NCBI GenBank assembly: GCA_964036665.1
Contig: OZ038530.1
Location: 3,100,001 to 3,164,000, forward strand
Length of the DNA stretch: 64,000 bases
Reading direction: 5' to 3'
Source of the DNA: Gordius sp. MW1
Taxonomy: Eukaryota; Nematomorpha; Gordioida; Gordea; Gordiidae
In this document: one piece after another, positions 49,925 to 64,000 of the stretch
How the letters are laid out: every line of letters begins with the position of its first letter
Numbering within the stretch: position 1 is the stretch's first letter
The notes under the pieces: generated by a model
The model's input: the letters and a program-made list of their open reading frames with translations, nothing else
Databases searched by the model: none
What the model was told of the DNA's origin: nothing
Program-made: the position numbers and the translations under genes

Positions 49925-52900
49925 TACAACAAACTAATCGCAACAATAAAACGTTGTCTTTTGTCAAAATGATAGTTCTCGCAGCTTAAAACCTCTTTTC
50001 GGAAGTCAATCGAGGATAATAGGATTCTCAAATTTGCTTACTTTTATATATTTTTTCATGCTCTTTCACATAGAATTGAAAAAAATAAATATTTTTACCT
50101 CAAAATTTTTCACATATTTTTCTTTGAACCGTATTCATCCGATGAAAGTTTTCGTTTTCAGACGTGGTTTCTATGATCCCAAGTAAAAATTTTACAGAAT
50201 CTAAAAACTATTACTTTGAAATCATGATCGCATAGAGCAGTTTTCAAAAATTAAGCACTCACGTTGCGATACAACAAACTAATCGCAACAATAAAACGTT
50301 GTCTTTTGTCAAAATGATAGTTCTTGCAGCTTAAAACCTCTTTTCCGAAGTCAATCGAGGATAATAGGATTCTCAAATTGGCTTACTTTTATATATTTTT
50401 TCATGTTTTTCACATAGAATTGAAAAAAATAAATATTTTTACTTCAAAATTTTTCACATATTTTTCTTTGAACCGTATTCATCCGATGAAAGTTGTCGTT
50501 TTCAGACGTGGTTTCTATGATCCCAAGTAAAAATTTATCAGAATCAGAAAACTATTACTTTGAAATCATGATCGCATAGTGCAGTTTTCAAAAATTAAGC
50601 ACTCTGCGATACAACAAACTAATCGCAACAATAAAACGTTGTCTTTTGTCAAAATGATAGTTCTTGCAGCTTAAAACCTCTTTTTGGAAGTCAATCGAGG
50701 ATAATAGGATTCTCAAATTGGCTTACTTTTATATATTTTTTCATGCTCTTTCACATAGAATCGAATAAAATAAATATTTTTACCTCAAAATTTTTCACAT
50801 ATTTTTCTTTGAACCGTAGTCATCCGATGACAGTTGTCGTTTTCAGACGTGGTTTCTATGATCCCAAATAAAAATTTATCAGAATCAGAATACTTTTACT
50901 TTGAAATCATGATCGCATAGAGCAGTTTTCAAAAATTAAGCATTCACGTTGCGATACAACAAACTAATCGCAACAATAAAACGTTGTCTTTAAAATGATA
51001 GTTCTCGCAGCTTAAAACCTCCTTTCGGAAGTCAATCGAGGATAATATGATTCTCAAATTGGCTTATTTTTATATATTTTTTCATGCTCTTTCACATAGA
51101 ATCGAAAAAAATAAATATTTTTACCTTAAAATTTTTCACATATTTTTCTTTGAACCGTACTCATCCGATGAAAGTTGTCGTTTTCAGACGCGGTTTCTAT
51201 GATCCCAAGTAAAAATTTATCAGAATCTAAAAACTATTACTTTGAAATCATGATCGCATAGAGCCATTTTCAAAAATTAAGCACTCACGTTGCGATACAA
51301 CAAACTAATCGCAACAATAAAACGTTTTCTTTTGTCAAAATGATAGTTCTCGCAGCTTAAAACCTCTTTTCAGAAGTCAATCAAGAATAATAGGATTCTC
51401 AAATTGGCTTACTTTTATATATTTTTTCATGCTCTTTCACATAGAATCAAAAAAAATAAATGTTTTTACCTCAAAATTTTTCACATATTTTTCTTTGAAC
51501 CGTATTCATCCGATGAAAGTTGTCGTTCAGACGTGGTTTCTATGATCCCAAGTAAAAATTTATCAGAATCAGAAAACTATTACTTTGAAATCATGATCGC
51601 ATAGTGCAGTTTTCAAAAATTAAGCACTCACGTTGCGATAAAACAAACTAATCGCAACAATAAAACGTTGTCTTTTGTCAAAATGATAGTTCTCCTTCTC
51701 GCAGCTTAAAACCTCTTTTCGCAAGTAAATCGATGATAATAGGATTCTCAAATGGGCTTACTTTTATATATTTTTTCATGCTCTTTCACATAGAATCGAA
51801 TAAAATAAATATTTTTACCTCAAAATCTTTCACATATTTTTCTTTGAACCGTAGTCATCCGATGACAGTTGTCGTTTTCAGACGTGGTTTCTATGATCCC
51901 AAATAAAAATTTATCAGAATCAGAAAACTTTTACTTTGAAATCATGATCGCATAGAGCAGTTTTCAAAAATTAAGCATTCACGTTGCGATACAACAAACT
52001 AATCGCAACAATAAAACGTTGTCTTTAAAATGATAGTTCTCGCAGCTTAAAACCTCTTTTCAGAAGTCAATCAAGAATAATAGGATTCTCAAACTGGCTT
52101 ACTTTTATATATTTTTTCATGCTCTTTCACATAGAATCAAAAAAAATAAATATTTTTACCTCAAAATTTTTTACATATTTTTCTTTGAACCGTATTCATC
52201 CGATGAAAGTTGTCGTTTTCAGACGTTGTTTGTATGATCCCAAGTAAAAATTTATCAGAATCTAAAAACTATTACTTTGAAATCATGATCGCATAGAGCC
52301 ATTTTCAAAAATTAAGCACTCACGTTGCGATACAACAAACTAATCGCAACAATAAAACGTTGTCTTTTGTCAAAATGATAGTTCTCCTTCTCGCAGCTTA
52401 AAACCTCTTTTCGCAAGTAAATCGATGATAATAGGATTCTCAAATGGGCTTACTTTTATATATTTTTTTATGCTGTTTCACATAGAATCGAAAAAAATAA
52501 ATATTTTTACCTCAAAATTTTTCACATATTTTTCTTTGAACCGTATTCATCCGATGAAAGTTGTCGTTTTCAGACGTGGTTTCCATGATAAAAAGTAAAA
52601 ATTTATCAGAATCAGAAAACTCTTACTTTGAAATCATGATCGCATAGTGCATTTTTGAAAAATTAAGCACTCACGTTGCGATACAACAAACTAATCGCAA
52701 CAATAAAACGTTGTCTTTTGTCAAAATGATAGTTCTCGCAGCTTAAAACCTCTTTTCGGAAGTGAATCGAGGATAATAGGATTCTCAAATTGGAATACAT
52801 TTATATATTTTTTCATGCTCTTTCACATAGAATCGAAAAAAATAAATATTTTTACCTCAAAATTTTTCTCATATTTTTCTTTGAACCGTATTCATCCGAT

Positions 52901-55900
52901 GAAAGTTGTCGTTTTTAGACGTGGTTTCTATGATCCCAAGTAAAAATTTATCAGAATCAGAAAACTATTACTTTGAAATCATGATCGCATAGTGCAGTTT
53001 TCAAAAATTAAGCACTCACGTTGCGATACAACAAACTAATCGCAACAATAAAACGTTGTCTTTTGTCAAAATGATAGTTCTCCTTCTCGCAGCTTAAAAC
53101 CTCTTTTCGCAAGTAAATCGATGATAATAGGATTCTCAAATGGGCTTACTTTTATATATTTTTTTATGCTGTTTCACATAGAATCGAAAAAAATAAATAT
53201 TTTTACCTCAAAATTTTTCTCATATTTTTCTTTGAACCGTATTCATCCGATGAAAGTTGTCGTTTTCAGACGTGGTTTCTATGATCCCAAGTAAAAATTT
53301 ATCAGAATCAGAAAACTATTACTTTGAAATCATGATCGCATAGTGCAGTTTTCAAAAATTAAGCACTCACGTTGCGATACAACAAACTAATCGCAACAAT
53401 AAAACGTTGTCTTTTGTCAAAATGATAGTTCTCGCAGCTTAAAAATCCTTTTCGGAAGTCAATCGAGGATAATAGGATTCTCAAATTGGCTTACTTTTAT
53501 ATATTTTTTTATGCTCTTTCAAATAGAATCGAAAAAAATAAATATTTTTACCTCAAAATTTTTCACATATTTTTCTTTGAACCGTGTTCATCCGATGAAA
53601 GTTGTCGTTTTCAGACGTGGTTTCCATGATAAAAAGTTAAAATTTATCAGAATCAGAAAACTATTACTTTGAAATCATGATCGCATAGTGCAGTTTTCAA
53701 AAATTAAGCACTCACGTTGCGATACAACAAACTAATCGCAACAATAAAACGTTGTCTTTTGTCAAAATGATAGTTCTCGCAGCTTAAAACCTCTTTTCGG
53801 AAGTCAATCGAGGATAATAGGATTCTCAAATTTGCTTACTTTTATATATTTTTTCATGCTCTTTCACATAGAATTGAAAAAAATAAATATTTTTACCTCA
53901 AAATTTTTCACATATTTTTCTTTGAACCGTATTCATCCGATGAAAGTTTTCGTTTTCAGACGTGGTTTCTATGATCCCAAGTAAAAATTTTACAGAATCT
54001 AAAAACTATTACTTTGAAATCATGATCGCATAGAGCAGTTTTCAAAAATTAAGCACTCACGTTGCGATACAACAAACTAATCGCAACAATAAAACGTTGT
54101 CTTTTGTCAAAATGATAGTTCTTGCAGCTTAAAACCTCTTTTCCGAAGTCAATCGAGGATAATAGGATTCTCAAATTACCTTACTTTTATATATTTTTTC
54201 ATGCTTTTTCACATAGAATCGAAAAAAATAAATATTTTTACTTCAAAATTTTTCACATATTTTTCTTTGAACCGTATTCATCCGATGAAAGTTGTCGTTT
54301 TCAGACGTGGTTTCTATGATCCCAAGTAAAAATTTATCAGAATCAGAAAACTATTACTTTGAAATCATGATCGCATAGTGCAGTTTTCAAAAATTAAGCA
54401 CTCTGCGATACAACAAACTAATCGCAACAATAAAACGTTGTCTTTTGTCAAAATGATAGTTCTTGCAGCTTAAAACCTCTTTTTGGAAGTCAATCGAGGA
54501 TAATAGGATTCTCAAATTGGCTTACTTTTATATATTTTTTCATGCTCTTTCACATAGAATCGAATAAAATAAATATTTTTACCTCAAAATTTTTCACATA
54601 TTTTTCTTTGAACCGTAGTCATCCGATGACAGTTGTCGTTTTCAGACGTGGTTTCTATGATCCCAAATAAAAATTTATCAGAATCAGAATACTTTTACTT
54701 TGAAATCATGATCGCATAGAGCAGTTTTCAAAAATTAAGCATTCACGTTGCGATACAACAAACTAATCGCAACAATAAAACGTTGTCTTTAAAATGATAG
54801 TTCTCGCAGCTTAAAACCTCCTTTCGGAAGTCAATCGAGGATAATATGATTCTCAAATTGGCTTATTTTTATATATTTTTTCATGCTCTTTCACATAGAA
54901 TCGAAAAAAATAAATATTTTTACCTTAAAATTTTTCACATATTTTTCTTTGAACCGTACTCATCCGATGAAAGTTGTCGTTTTCAGACGCGGTTTCTATG
55001 ATCCCAAGTAAAAATTTATCAGAATCTAAAAACTATTACTTTGAAATCATGATCGCATAGAGCCATTTTCAAAAAGTAAGCACTCACGTTGCGATACAAC
55101 AAACTAATCGCAACAATAAAACGTTTTCTTTTGTCAAAATGATAGTTCTCGCAGCTTAAAACCTCTTTTCAGAAGTCAATCAAGAATAATAGGATTCTCA
55201 AATTGGCTTACTTTTATATATTTTTTCATGCTCTTTCACATAGAATCAAAAAAAATAAATGTTTTTACCTCAAAATTTTTCACATATTTTTCTTTGAACC
55301 GTATTCATCCGATGAAAGTTGTCGTTCAGACGTGGTTTCTATGATCCCAAGTAAAAATTTATCAGAATCAGAAAACTATTACTTTGAAATCATGATCGCA
55401 TAGTGCAGTTTTCAAAAATTAAGCACTCACGTTGCGATAAAACAAACTAATCGCAACAATAAAACGTTGTCTTTTGTCAAAATGATAGTTCTCGCAGCTT
55501 AAAACCTCTTTTTGGAAGTCATTCGAGGATAATAGGATTCTCAAATTGGCTTACTTTTATATATTTTTTCATGCTCTTTCACATAGAATCGAATAAAATA
55601 AATATTTTTACCTCAAAATCTTTCACATATTTTTCTTTGAACCGTAGTCATCCGATGACAGTTGTCGTTTTCAGACGTGGTTTCTATGATCCCAAATAAA
55701 AATTTATCATAATCAGAAAACTTTTACTTTGAAATCATGATCGCATAGAGCAGTTTTCAAAAATTAAGCATTCACGTTGCGATACAACAAACTAATCGCA
55801 ACAATAAAACGTTGTCTTTAAAATGATAGTTCTCGCAGCTTAAAACCTCTTTTCAGAAGTCAATCAAGAATAATAGGATTCTCAAACTGGCTTACTTTTA

Positions 55901-58540
55901 TATATTTTTTCATGCTCTTTCACATAGAATCAAAAAAAATAAATATTTTTACCTCAAAATTTTTTACATATTTTTCTTTGAACCGTATTCATCCGATGAA
56001 AGTTGTCGTTTTCAGACGTGGTTTGTATGATCCCAAGTAAAAATTTATCAGAATCTAAAAACTATTACTTTGAAATCATGATCGCATAGAGCCATTTTCA
56101 AAAATTAAGCACTCACGTTGCGATACAACAAACTAATCGCAACAATAAAACGTTGTCTTTTGTCAAAATGATAGTTCTCCTTCTCGCAGCTTAAAACCTC
56201 TTTTCGCAAGTAAATCTATGATAATAGGATTCTCAAATGGGCTTACTTTTATATATTTTTTTATGCTGTTTCACATAGAATCGAAAAAAATAAATATTTT
56301 TACCTCAAAATTTTTCACATATTTTTCTTTGAACCGTATTCATCCGATGAAAGTTGTCGTTTTCAGACGTGGTTTCCATGATAAAAAGTAAAAATTTATC
56401 AGAATCAGAAAACTCTTACTTTGAAATCATGATCGCATAGTGCATTTTTGAAAAATTAAGCACTCACGTTGCGATACAACAAACTAATCGCAACAATAAA
56501 ACGTTGTCTTTTGTCAAAATGATAGTTCTCGCAGCTTAAAACCTCTTTTCGGAAGTGAATCGAGGATAATAGGATTCTCAAATTGGAATACATTTATATA
56601 TTTTTTCATGCTCTTTCACATAGAATCGAAAAAAATAAATATTTTTACCTCAAAATTTTTCTCATATTTTTCTTTGAACCGTATTCATCCGATGAAAGTT
56701 GTCGTTTTCAGACGTGGTTTCTATGATCCCAAGTAAAAATTTATCAGAATCAGAAAACTATTACTTTGAAATCATGATCGCATAGTGCAGTTTTCAAAAA
56801 TTAAGCACTCACGTTGCGATACAACAAACTAATCGCAACAATAAAACGTTGTCTTTTGTCAAAATGATAGTTCTCGCAGCTTAAAACCTCTTTTCGGAAG
56901 TGAATCGAGGATAATAGGATTCTCAAATTGGAATACATTTATATATTTTTTCATGCTCTTTCACATAGAATCGAAAAAAATAAATATTTTGACCTCAAAA
57001 TTTTTCACATATTTTTCTTTGAACCGTATTCATCCGATGAAAGTTGTCGTTTTCAGACGTGGTTTCCATGATAAAAAGTAAAAATTTATCAGAATCAGAA
57101 AACTATTACTTTGAAATCATGATCGCATAGAGCAGTTTTCAAAAATTAAGCACTCACGTTGCGATACAACAAACTAATCGCAACAATAAAACGTTGTCTT
57201 TTGTCAAAATGATAGTTCTCGCAGCTTAAAACCTCTTTTCGGAAGTCAATCGAGGATAATAGGATTCTCAAATTTGCTTACTTTTATATATTTTTTCATG
57301 CTCTTTCACATAGAATTGAAAAAAATAAATATTTTTACCTCAAAATTTTTCACATATTTTTCTTTGAACCGTATTCATCCGATGAAAGTTTTCGTTTTCA
57401 GACGTGGTTTCTATGATCCCAAGTAAAAATTTTACAGAATCTAAAAACTATTACTTTGAAATCATGATCGCATAGAGCAGTTTTCAAAAATTAAGCACTC
57501 ACGTTGCGATACAACAAACTAATCGCAACAATAAAACGTTGTCTTTTGTCAAAATGATAGTTCTTGCAGCTTAAAACCTCTTTTCCGAAGTCAATCGAGG
57601 ATAATAGGATTCTCAAATTGGCTTACTTTTATATATTTTTTCATGCTCTTTCACATAGAATCGAAAAAAATAAATATTTTTACTTCAAAATTTTTCACAT
57701 ATTTTTCTTTGAACCGTATTCATCCGATGAAAGTTGTCGTTTTCAGACGTGGTTTCTATGATCCCAAGTAAAAATTTATCAGAATCAGAAAACTATTACT
57801 TTGAAATCATGATCGCATAGTGCAGTTTTCAAAAATTAAGCACTCTGCGATACAACAAACTAATCGCAACAATAAAACGTTGTCTTTTGTCAAAATGATA
57901 GTTCTTGCAGCTTAAAACCTCTTTTTGGAAGTCAATCGAGGATAATAGGATTCTCAAATTGGCTTACTTTTATATATTTTTTCATGCTCTTTCACATAGA
58001 ATCGAATAAAATAAATATTTTTACCTCAAAATTTTTCACATATTTTTCTTTGAACCGTAGTCATCCGATGACAGTTGTCGTTTTCAGACGTGGTTTCTAT
58101 GATCCCAAATAAAAATTTATCAGAATCAGAATACTTTTACTTTGAAATCATGATCGCATAGAGCAGTTTTCAAAAATTAAGCATTCACGTTGCGATACAA
58201 CAAACTAATCGCAACAATAAAACGTTGTCTTTAAAATGATAGTTCTCGCAGCTTAAAACCTCCTTTCGGAAGTCAATCGAGGATAATATGATTCTCAAAT
58301 TGGCTTATTTTTATATATTTTTTCATGCTCTTTCACATAGAATCGAAAAAAATAAATATTTTTACCTTAAAATTTTTCACATATTTTTCTTTGAACCGTA
58401 CTCATCCGATGAAAGTTGTCGTTTTCAGACGCGGTTTCTATGATCCCAAGTAAAAATTTATCAGAATCTAAAAACTATTACTTTGAAATCATGATCGCAT
58501 AGAGCCATTTTCAAAAATTAAGCACTCACGTTGCGATACA
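49925..58540 (+). repeat. Higher-order repeat E, 11-/10-monomer units (about 3.80 and 3.44 kb)
   Basis: The marker deletion 'actctgcgatacaac' is at 50601, 54400 and 57842 (offsets 3799 and 3442), and 'aatttgcttac' at 50031, 53829 and 57271 (3798 and 3442). A 3-base deletion 'gttgtcgttcagacg' is shared by about 51522 and 55320, and 'tatgctgtttcac' by about 52470 and 56265. Copy 1 and copy 2 keep the same monomer order except for two monomers (near 51690/55490 and near 53090/56880) that were swapped for other variants. A third copy runs on from 57271 for at least 1.2 kb. The offset difference of 357 bp reflects loss of one monomer in copy 2. Confidence 0.82.
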
Positions 58541-61500
58541 ACAAACTAATCGCAACAATAAAACGTTGTCTTTTGTCAAAATGATAGTTCTCGCAGCTTA
58601 AAACCTCTTTTTGGAAGTGAATCTAGGATAATAGGATTCTCAAATTGGAATACTTATATATTTTTTCATGCTCTTTCACATAGAATCGAAAAAAATAAAT
58701 ATTTTTACCTCAAAATTTTTCTCATATTTTTCTTTGAACCGTATTCATCCGATGAAAGTTGTCGTTTTCAGACGTGGTTTCTATGATCCCAAGTAAAAAT
58801 TTATCAGAATCAGAAAACTATTACTTTGAAATCATGATCGCATAGTGCAGTTTTCAAAAATTAAGCACTCACGTTGCGATACAACAAACTAATCGCAACA
58901 ATAAAACGTTGTCTTTTGTCAAAATGATAGTTCTCGCAGCTTAAAACCTCTTTTCGGAAGTCAATCGAGGATAATAGGATTCTCAAATTGGCTTACTTTT
59001 ATATATTTTTTCATGCTCTTTCACATAGAATCGAAAAAAAAAATATTTTTACCTCAAAATTTTTCACATATTTTTCTTTGAACCGTATTCATCCGATGAA
59101 AGTTATCGTTTTCAGACGTGGTTTGTATGATCCCAAGTAAAAATTTATCAGAATCTAAAAACTATTACTTTGAAATCATGATCGCCTAGAGCCATTTTCA
59201 AAAATTAAGCACTCACGTTGCGATACAACAAACTAATCGCAACAATAAAACGTTGTCTTTTGTCAAAATGATAGTTCTCCTTCTCGCAGCTTAAAACCTC
59301 TTTTCGCAAGTAAATAGATGATAATAGGATTCTCAAATTTGCTTACTTTTATATATTTTTTCATGCTCTTTCACATAGAATCGAAAAAAATAAATATTTT
59401 TACCTCAAAATTTTTCACATATTTTTCTTTGAACCGTATTCATCCGATGAAAGTTGTCGTTTTCAGACGTGGTTTCTATGATCCCAAGTAAAAATTTATC
59501 AGAATCTAAAAACTATTACTTTGAAATCATGATCGCATAGAGCCATTTTTAAAAATTAAGCACTCACGTTGCGATACAACAAACTAATCGCAACAATAAA
59601 ACGTTGTCTTTTGTCAAAATGATAGTTCTCCTTCTCGCAGCCTAAAACCTCTTTTCGGAAGTGAATCGAAGATAATAGGATTCTCAAATTGGCTTACTTT
59701 TATATATTTTTTCATGCTCTTTCACATAGAATCGAAAAAAATAAATATTTTTACCTCAAAATTTTTCACATATTTTTCTTTGAACCGTATTCATCCGATG
59801 AAAGTTGTCGTTTTCAGACGTGGTTTCCATGATAAAAAGTAAAAATTTATCAGAATCAAAAAACTATTACTTTGAAATCATGATCGCATAGTGCATTTTT
59901 GAAAAATTAAGCACTCACGTTGCGATACAACAAACTAATCGCAACAATAAAACGTTGTCTTTTGTCAAAATGATAGTTCTCGCAGCTTAAAACCTCTTTT
60001 CGGAAGTGAATCGAGGATAATAGGATTCTCAAATTGGCATACTTTTATATATTTTTTCATGCTCTTTCACATAGAATCGAAAAAATTAAATATTTTGACC
60101 TCAAAATTTTTCACATATTTTTCTTTGAACCGTAGTCATCCGATGAAAGTTGTCGTTTTCAGACGTGGTTTCTATGATCCCAAGTAAAAATTTATCAGAA
60201 TCAGAAAACTATTACTTTGAAATCATGATCGCATAGTGCATTTTTGAAAAATTAAGCACTCACGTTGCGATACAACAAACTAATCGCAACAATAAAACGT
60301 TGTCTTTTGTCAAAATGATAGTTCTCGCAGCTTAAAACCTCTTTTCCTAAATCAATCGAGAATAATAGGATTCTCAAATTGGCTTACTTTTATATATTTT
60401 TTCATGCTCTTTCACATAGAATCGAAAAAAATAAATATTTTTACCTCAAAATTTTTCACATATTTTTCTTTGAATCGTATTCATCCGATGAAAGTTGTCG
60501 TTTTCAGACGTGGTTTCCATGATAAAAAGTAAAAATTTATCAGAATCAGAAAACTATTACTTTGAAATCATGATCGCATAGTGCAGTTTTCAAAAATTAG
60601 GCACTCACGTTGCGATACAACAAACTAATCGCAACAATAAAACGTTGTCTTTTGTCAAAATGATAGTTCTCGCAGCTTAAAACCTCTTTTCGGAAGTCAA
60701 TCAAGGATAATAGGATTCTCAAATTGGCTTACTTTTATATATTTTTTCATGCTCTTTCACATAGAATCGAAACAAAAAATATTTTTACCTCAAAATTTTT
60801 CACATATTTTTCTTTGAACCGTATTCATCCGATGAAAGTTGTCGTTTTCAGACGTGGTTTCCATGATAAAAAGTTAAAATTTATCAGAATCTAAAACCTA
60901 TTACTTTGAAATCATGATCGCATAGAGCCGTTTTCAAAAATTAAGCACTCACGTTGCGATACAACAAACTAATCGCAACAATAAAACGTTTTCTTTTGTC
61001 AAAATGATAATTCTCGCAGCTTAAAACCTCTTTTCAGAAGTCAATCGAGGATAATAGGATTTTCAAATTGGCTTACTTTTATATATTTTTTCATGCTCTT
61101 TCACATAGAATCGAAAAAATAAATATTTTTACCTCAAAATTTTTCACATATTTTTCTTTGAACCGTATTCATCCGATGAAAGTTATCGTTTTCAGACGTG
61201 GTTTGTATGATCCCAAGTAAAAATTTATCAGAATCTAAAAACTATTACTTTGAAATCATGATCGCATAGAGCCATTTTCAAAAATTAAGCACTCACGTTG
61301 CGATACAACAAACTAATCGCAACAATAAAACGTTGTCTTTTGTCAAAATGATAGTTCTCCTTCTCGCAGCTTAAAACCTCTTTTCGCAAGTAAATCGATG
61401 ATAATAGGATTCTCAAATGGGCTTACTTTTATATATTTTTTTATGCTCTTTCACATAGAATCGAAAAAAATAAATATTTTTACCTCAAAATTTTTCACAT

Positions 61501-64000
61501 ATTTTTCTTTGAACCTTATTCATCCGATGAAAGTTGTCGTTTTCAGACGTGGTTTCCATGATAAAAAGTAAAAATTTATCAGAATCAGAAAACTATTACT
61601 TTGAAATCATGATCGCATAGTGCATTTTTGAAAAATTAAGCACTCACGTTGCGATACAACAAACTAATCGCAACAATAAAACGTTGTCTTTTGTCAAAAT
61701 GATAGTTCTCGCAGCTTAAAACCTCTTTTCGGAAGTGAATCGAGGATAATAGGATTCTCAAATTGGAATACTTTTATATATTTTTTCATGCTCTTTCACA
61801 TAGAATCGAAAAAAATAAATATTTTTACCTCAAAATTTTTCTCATATTTTTCTTTGAACCGTATTCATCCGATGAAAGTTGTCGTTTTCAGACGTGGTTT
61901 CTATGATCCCAAGTAAAAATTTATCAGAATCAGAAAACTATTACTTTGAAATCATGATCGCATAGTGCAGTTTTCAAAAATTAAGCACTCACGTTGCGAT
62001 ACAACAAACTAATCGCAACAATAAAACGTTGTCTTTTGTCAAAATGATAGTTCTCGCAGCTTAAAACCTCTTTTCGGAAGTCAATCGAGGATAATAGGAT
62101 TCTCAAATTGGCTTACTTTTATATATTTTTTCATGCTCTTTCACATAGAATCGAAAAAAATAAATATTTTTACCTCAAAATTTTTCACATATTTTTCTTT
62201 GAACCGTATTCATCCGATGAAAGTTGTCGTTTTCAGACGTGGTTTCTATGATCCCAAGTAAAAATTTTACAGAATCTAAAAACTATTACTTTGAAATCAT
62301 GATCGCATAGAGCAGTTTTCAAAAATTAAGCACTCACGTTGCGATACAACAAACTAATCGCAACAATAAAACGTTGTGTTTTGTCAAAATGATAGTTCTT
62401 GCAGCTTAAAACCTCTTTTCCGAAGTCAATCGAGGATAATAGGATTCTTAAATTGGCTTACTTTTATATATTTTTTCATGCTCTTTCACATAGAATCGAA
62501 AAAAATAAATATTTTTACCTCAAAATTTTTCTCATATTTTTCTTTGAACCGTATTGATCCGATGAAAGTTGTCGTTTTCAGACGTGGTTTCTATGATCCC
62601 AAGTAAAAATTTATCAGAATCAGAAAACTATTACTTTGAAATCATGATCGCATAGTGCAGTTTTCAAAAATTAAGCACTCACGTTGCGATACAACAAACT
62701 AATCGCAACAATAAAACGTTGTCTTTTGTCAAAATGATAGTTCTCGCAGCTTAAAACCTCTTTTCGGAAGTCAATCGAGGATAATAGGATTCTCAAATTG
62801 GCTTACTTTTATATATTTTTTCATGCTCTTTCACATAGAATCGAAAAAAATAAATATTTTTACCTTAAAATTTTTCACATATTTTTCTTTGAACCGTATT
62901 CATCCGATGAAAGTTGTCGTTTTCAGACGTGGTTTCTATGATCCCAAGTAAAAATTTATCAGAATCAGAAAACTATTACTTTGAAATCATGATCGCATAG
63001 TGCAGTTTTCAAAAATTAAGCACTCACGTTGCGATACAACAAACTAATCGCAACAATAAAACGTTGTGTTTTGTCAAAATGATAGTTCTCGCAGCTTAAA
63101 ACCTCTATTTAGAAGTCAATCGAGGATAATAGGATTCTCAAATTGGCTTACTTTTATATATTTTTTTATGCTCTTTCACATAGAATCGAATAAAATAAAT
63201 ATTTTTACCTCAAAATTTTTCACATATTTTTCTTTGAACCGTATTCATCCGATGAAAGTTGTCGTTTTCAGACGTGGTTTCTATGATCCCAAGTAAAAAT
63301 TTATCAGAATCTAAAAACTATTACTTTGAAATCATGATCGCATAGAGCCATTTTCAAAAATTAAGCACTCACGTTGCGATACAACAAACTAATCGCAACA
63401 ATAAAACGTTTTCTTTTGTCAAAATGATAGTTCTCGCAGCTTAAAACCTCTTTTCAGAAGTCAATCGAGAATAATAGGATTCTCAAATTGGCTTACTTTT
63501 ATATATTTTTTCATGCTCTTTCACATAGAATCAAAAAAAATAAATATTTTTACCTCAAAATTATTCACATATTTTTCTTTGAACCGTATTCATCCGATGA
63601 AAGTTGTCGTTTTCAGACGTGGTTTCTATGATCCCAAGTAAATATTTATCAGAATCTAAAAACTATTACTTTGAAATCATGATCGCATAGAGCAGTTTTC
63701 AAAAATTAAGCATTAACGTTGCGATACAACAAACTAATCGCAACAATAAAACGTTGTCTTTAAAATGATAGTTCTCGCAGCTTAAAACCTCCTTTCGGAA
63801 GTCAATCGAGGATAATATGATTCTCAAATTGGCTTATTTTTATATATTTTTTCATGCTCTTTCACATAGAATCGAAAAAAATAAATATTTTTACCTCAAA
63901 ATTTTTCACATATTTTTCTTTGAACCGTATTCATCCGATGAAAGTTGTCGTTTTCAGACGTGGTTTCTATGATCCCAAGTAAAAATTTATCAGAATCTAA

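Larger units (their letters stand above)
24993..64000 (+). repeat. Satellite DNA array, block 3 (about 114 monomers)
   Basis: The same monomer family continues on the same strand to the end of the window, starting with the second half of the monomer broken by the Helitron. Mixed variant types alternate: 'ccatgataaaaag' against 'ctatgatcccaag', 'agaatcagaaaac' against 'agaatctaaaaac', 'gcatagtgcatttttg' against 'gcatagagccattttc', 'ggcatac', 'ggcttac' or 'ggaatac', and the 'ccttct' insertion. No gene, RNA or other element is seen anywhere in these 39 kb. The small + strand open frames are monomer by-products. Confidence 0.97.

Overview
The window is almost entirely one AT-rich satellite DNA. 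A monomer of about 340-346 bp is repeated head to tail on the + strand from the first base to the last. Dividing the satellite length (about 58.9 kb) by the monomer size gives roughly 170 copies; this is an estimate, not a count. The organism is a eukaryote. The satellite, a Helitron and a non-LTR-type reverse transcriptase with a restriction-like endonuclease suggest an animal, probably an invertebrate and perhaps an arthropod, but nothing here fixes the species. There is no bacterial-type gene organisation, and I found no tRNA, rRNA or CRISPR array.

Layout: satellite block 1 (1-12391); a 551-bp insertion with a 6-bp target duplication and LTR-like features (12392-12942); satellite block 2 (12943-20493); a 4,499-bp Helitron (20494-24992); satellite block 3 (24993-64000). 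The Helitron has the diagnostic ends (5' TC, 3' CTAG, a 6-bp-stem hairpin seven bases before CTAG) and sits between A and T of a single satellite monomer, with no target duplication and no bases lost. Inside it is a segment bounded by 38-bp terminal inverted repeats (20989-24559). Inside that, on the minus strand, is the only convincing gene of the window: an intact 937-codon reverse transcriptase/endonuclease ORF (21201-24014). I see no Rep/helicase gene, so the Helitron is non-autonomous.

The satellite is not a simple monomer ladder. Diagnostic indels and substitutions recur at multi-monomer offsets: about 4.08-4.42 kb (12-13 monomers) in the first 10 kb, about 1.72 kb (5 monomers) at 15.2-20.5 kb and again at 28.3-31.75 kb, about 2.73 kb (8 monomers) at 36-40 kb, 688 bp (2 monomers) near 46.2-47.6 kb, and about 3.8/3.44 kb (11/10 monomers) at 49.9-58.5 kb. 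This is the expected footprint of local unequal exchange making several unrelated higher-order repeats. Each monomer carries an 8-bp-arm inverted repeat and a 13-base near-perfect palindrome, which most copies keep.

I did not find a new multi-gene system. The most interesting objects are the nested Helitron/TIR/reverse-transcriptase composite and the changing higher-order structure of the array.
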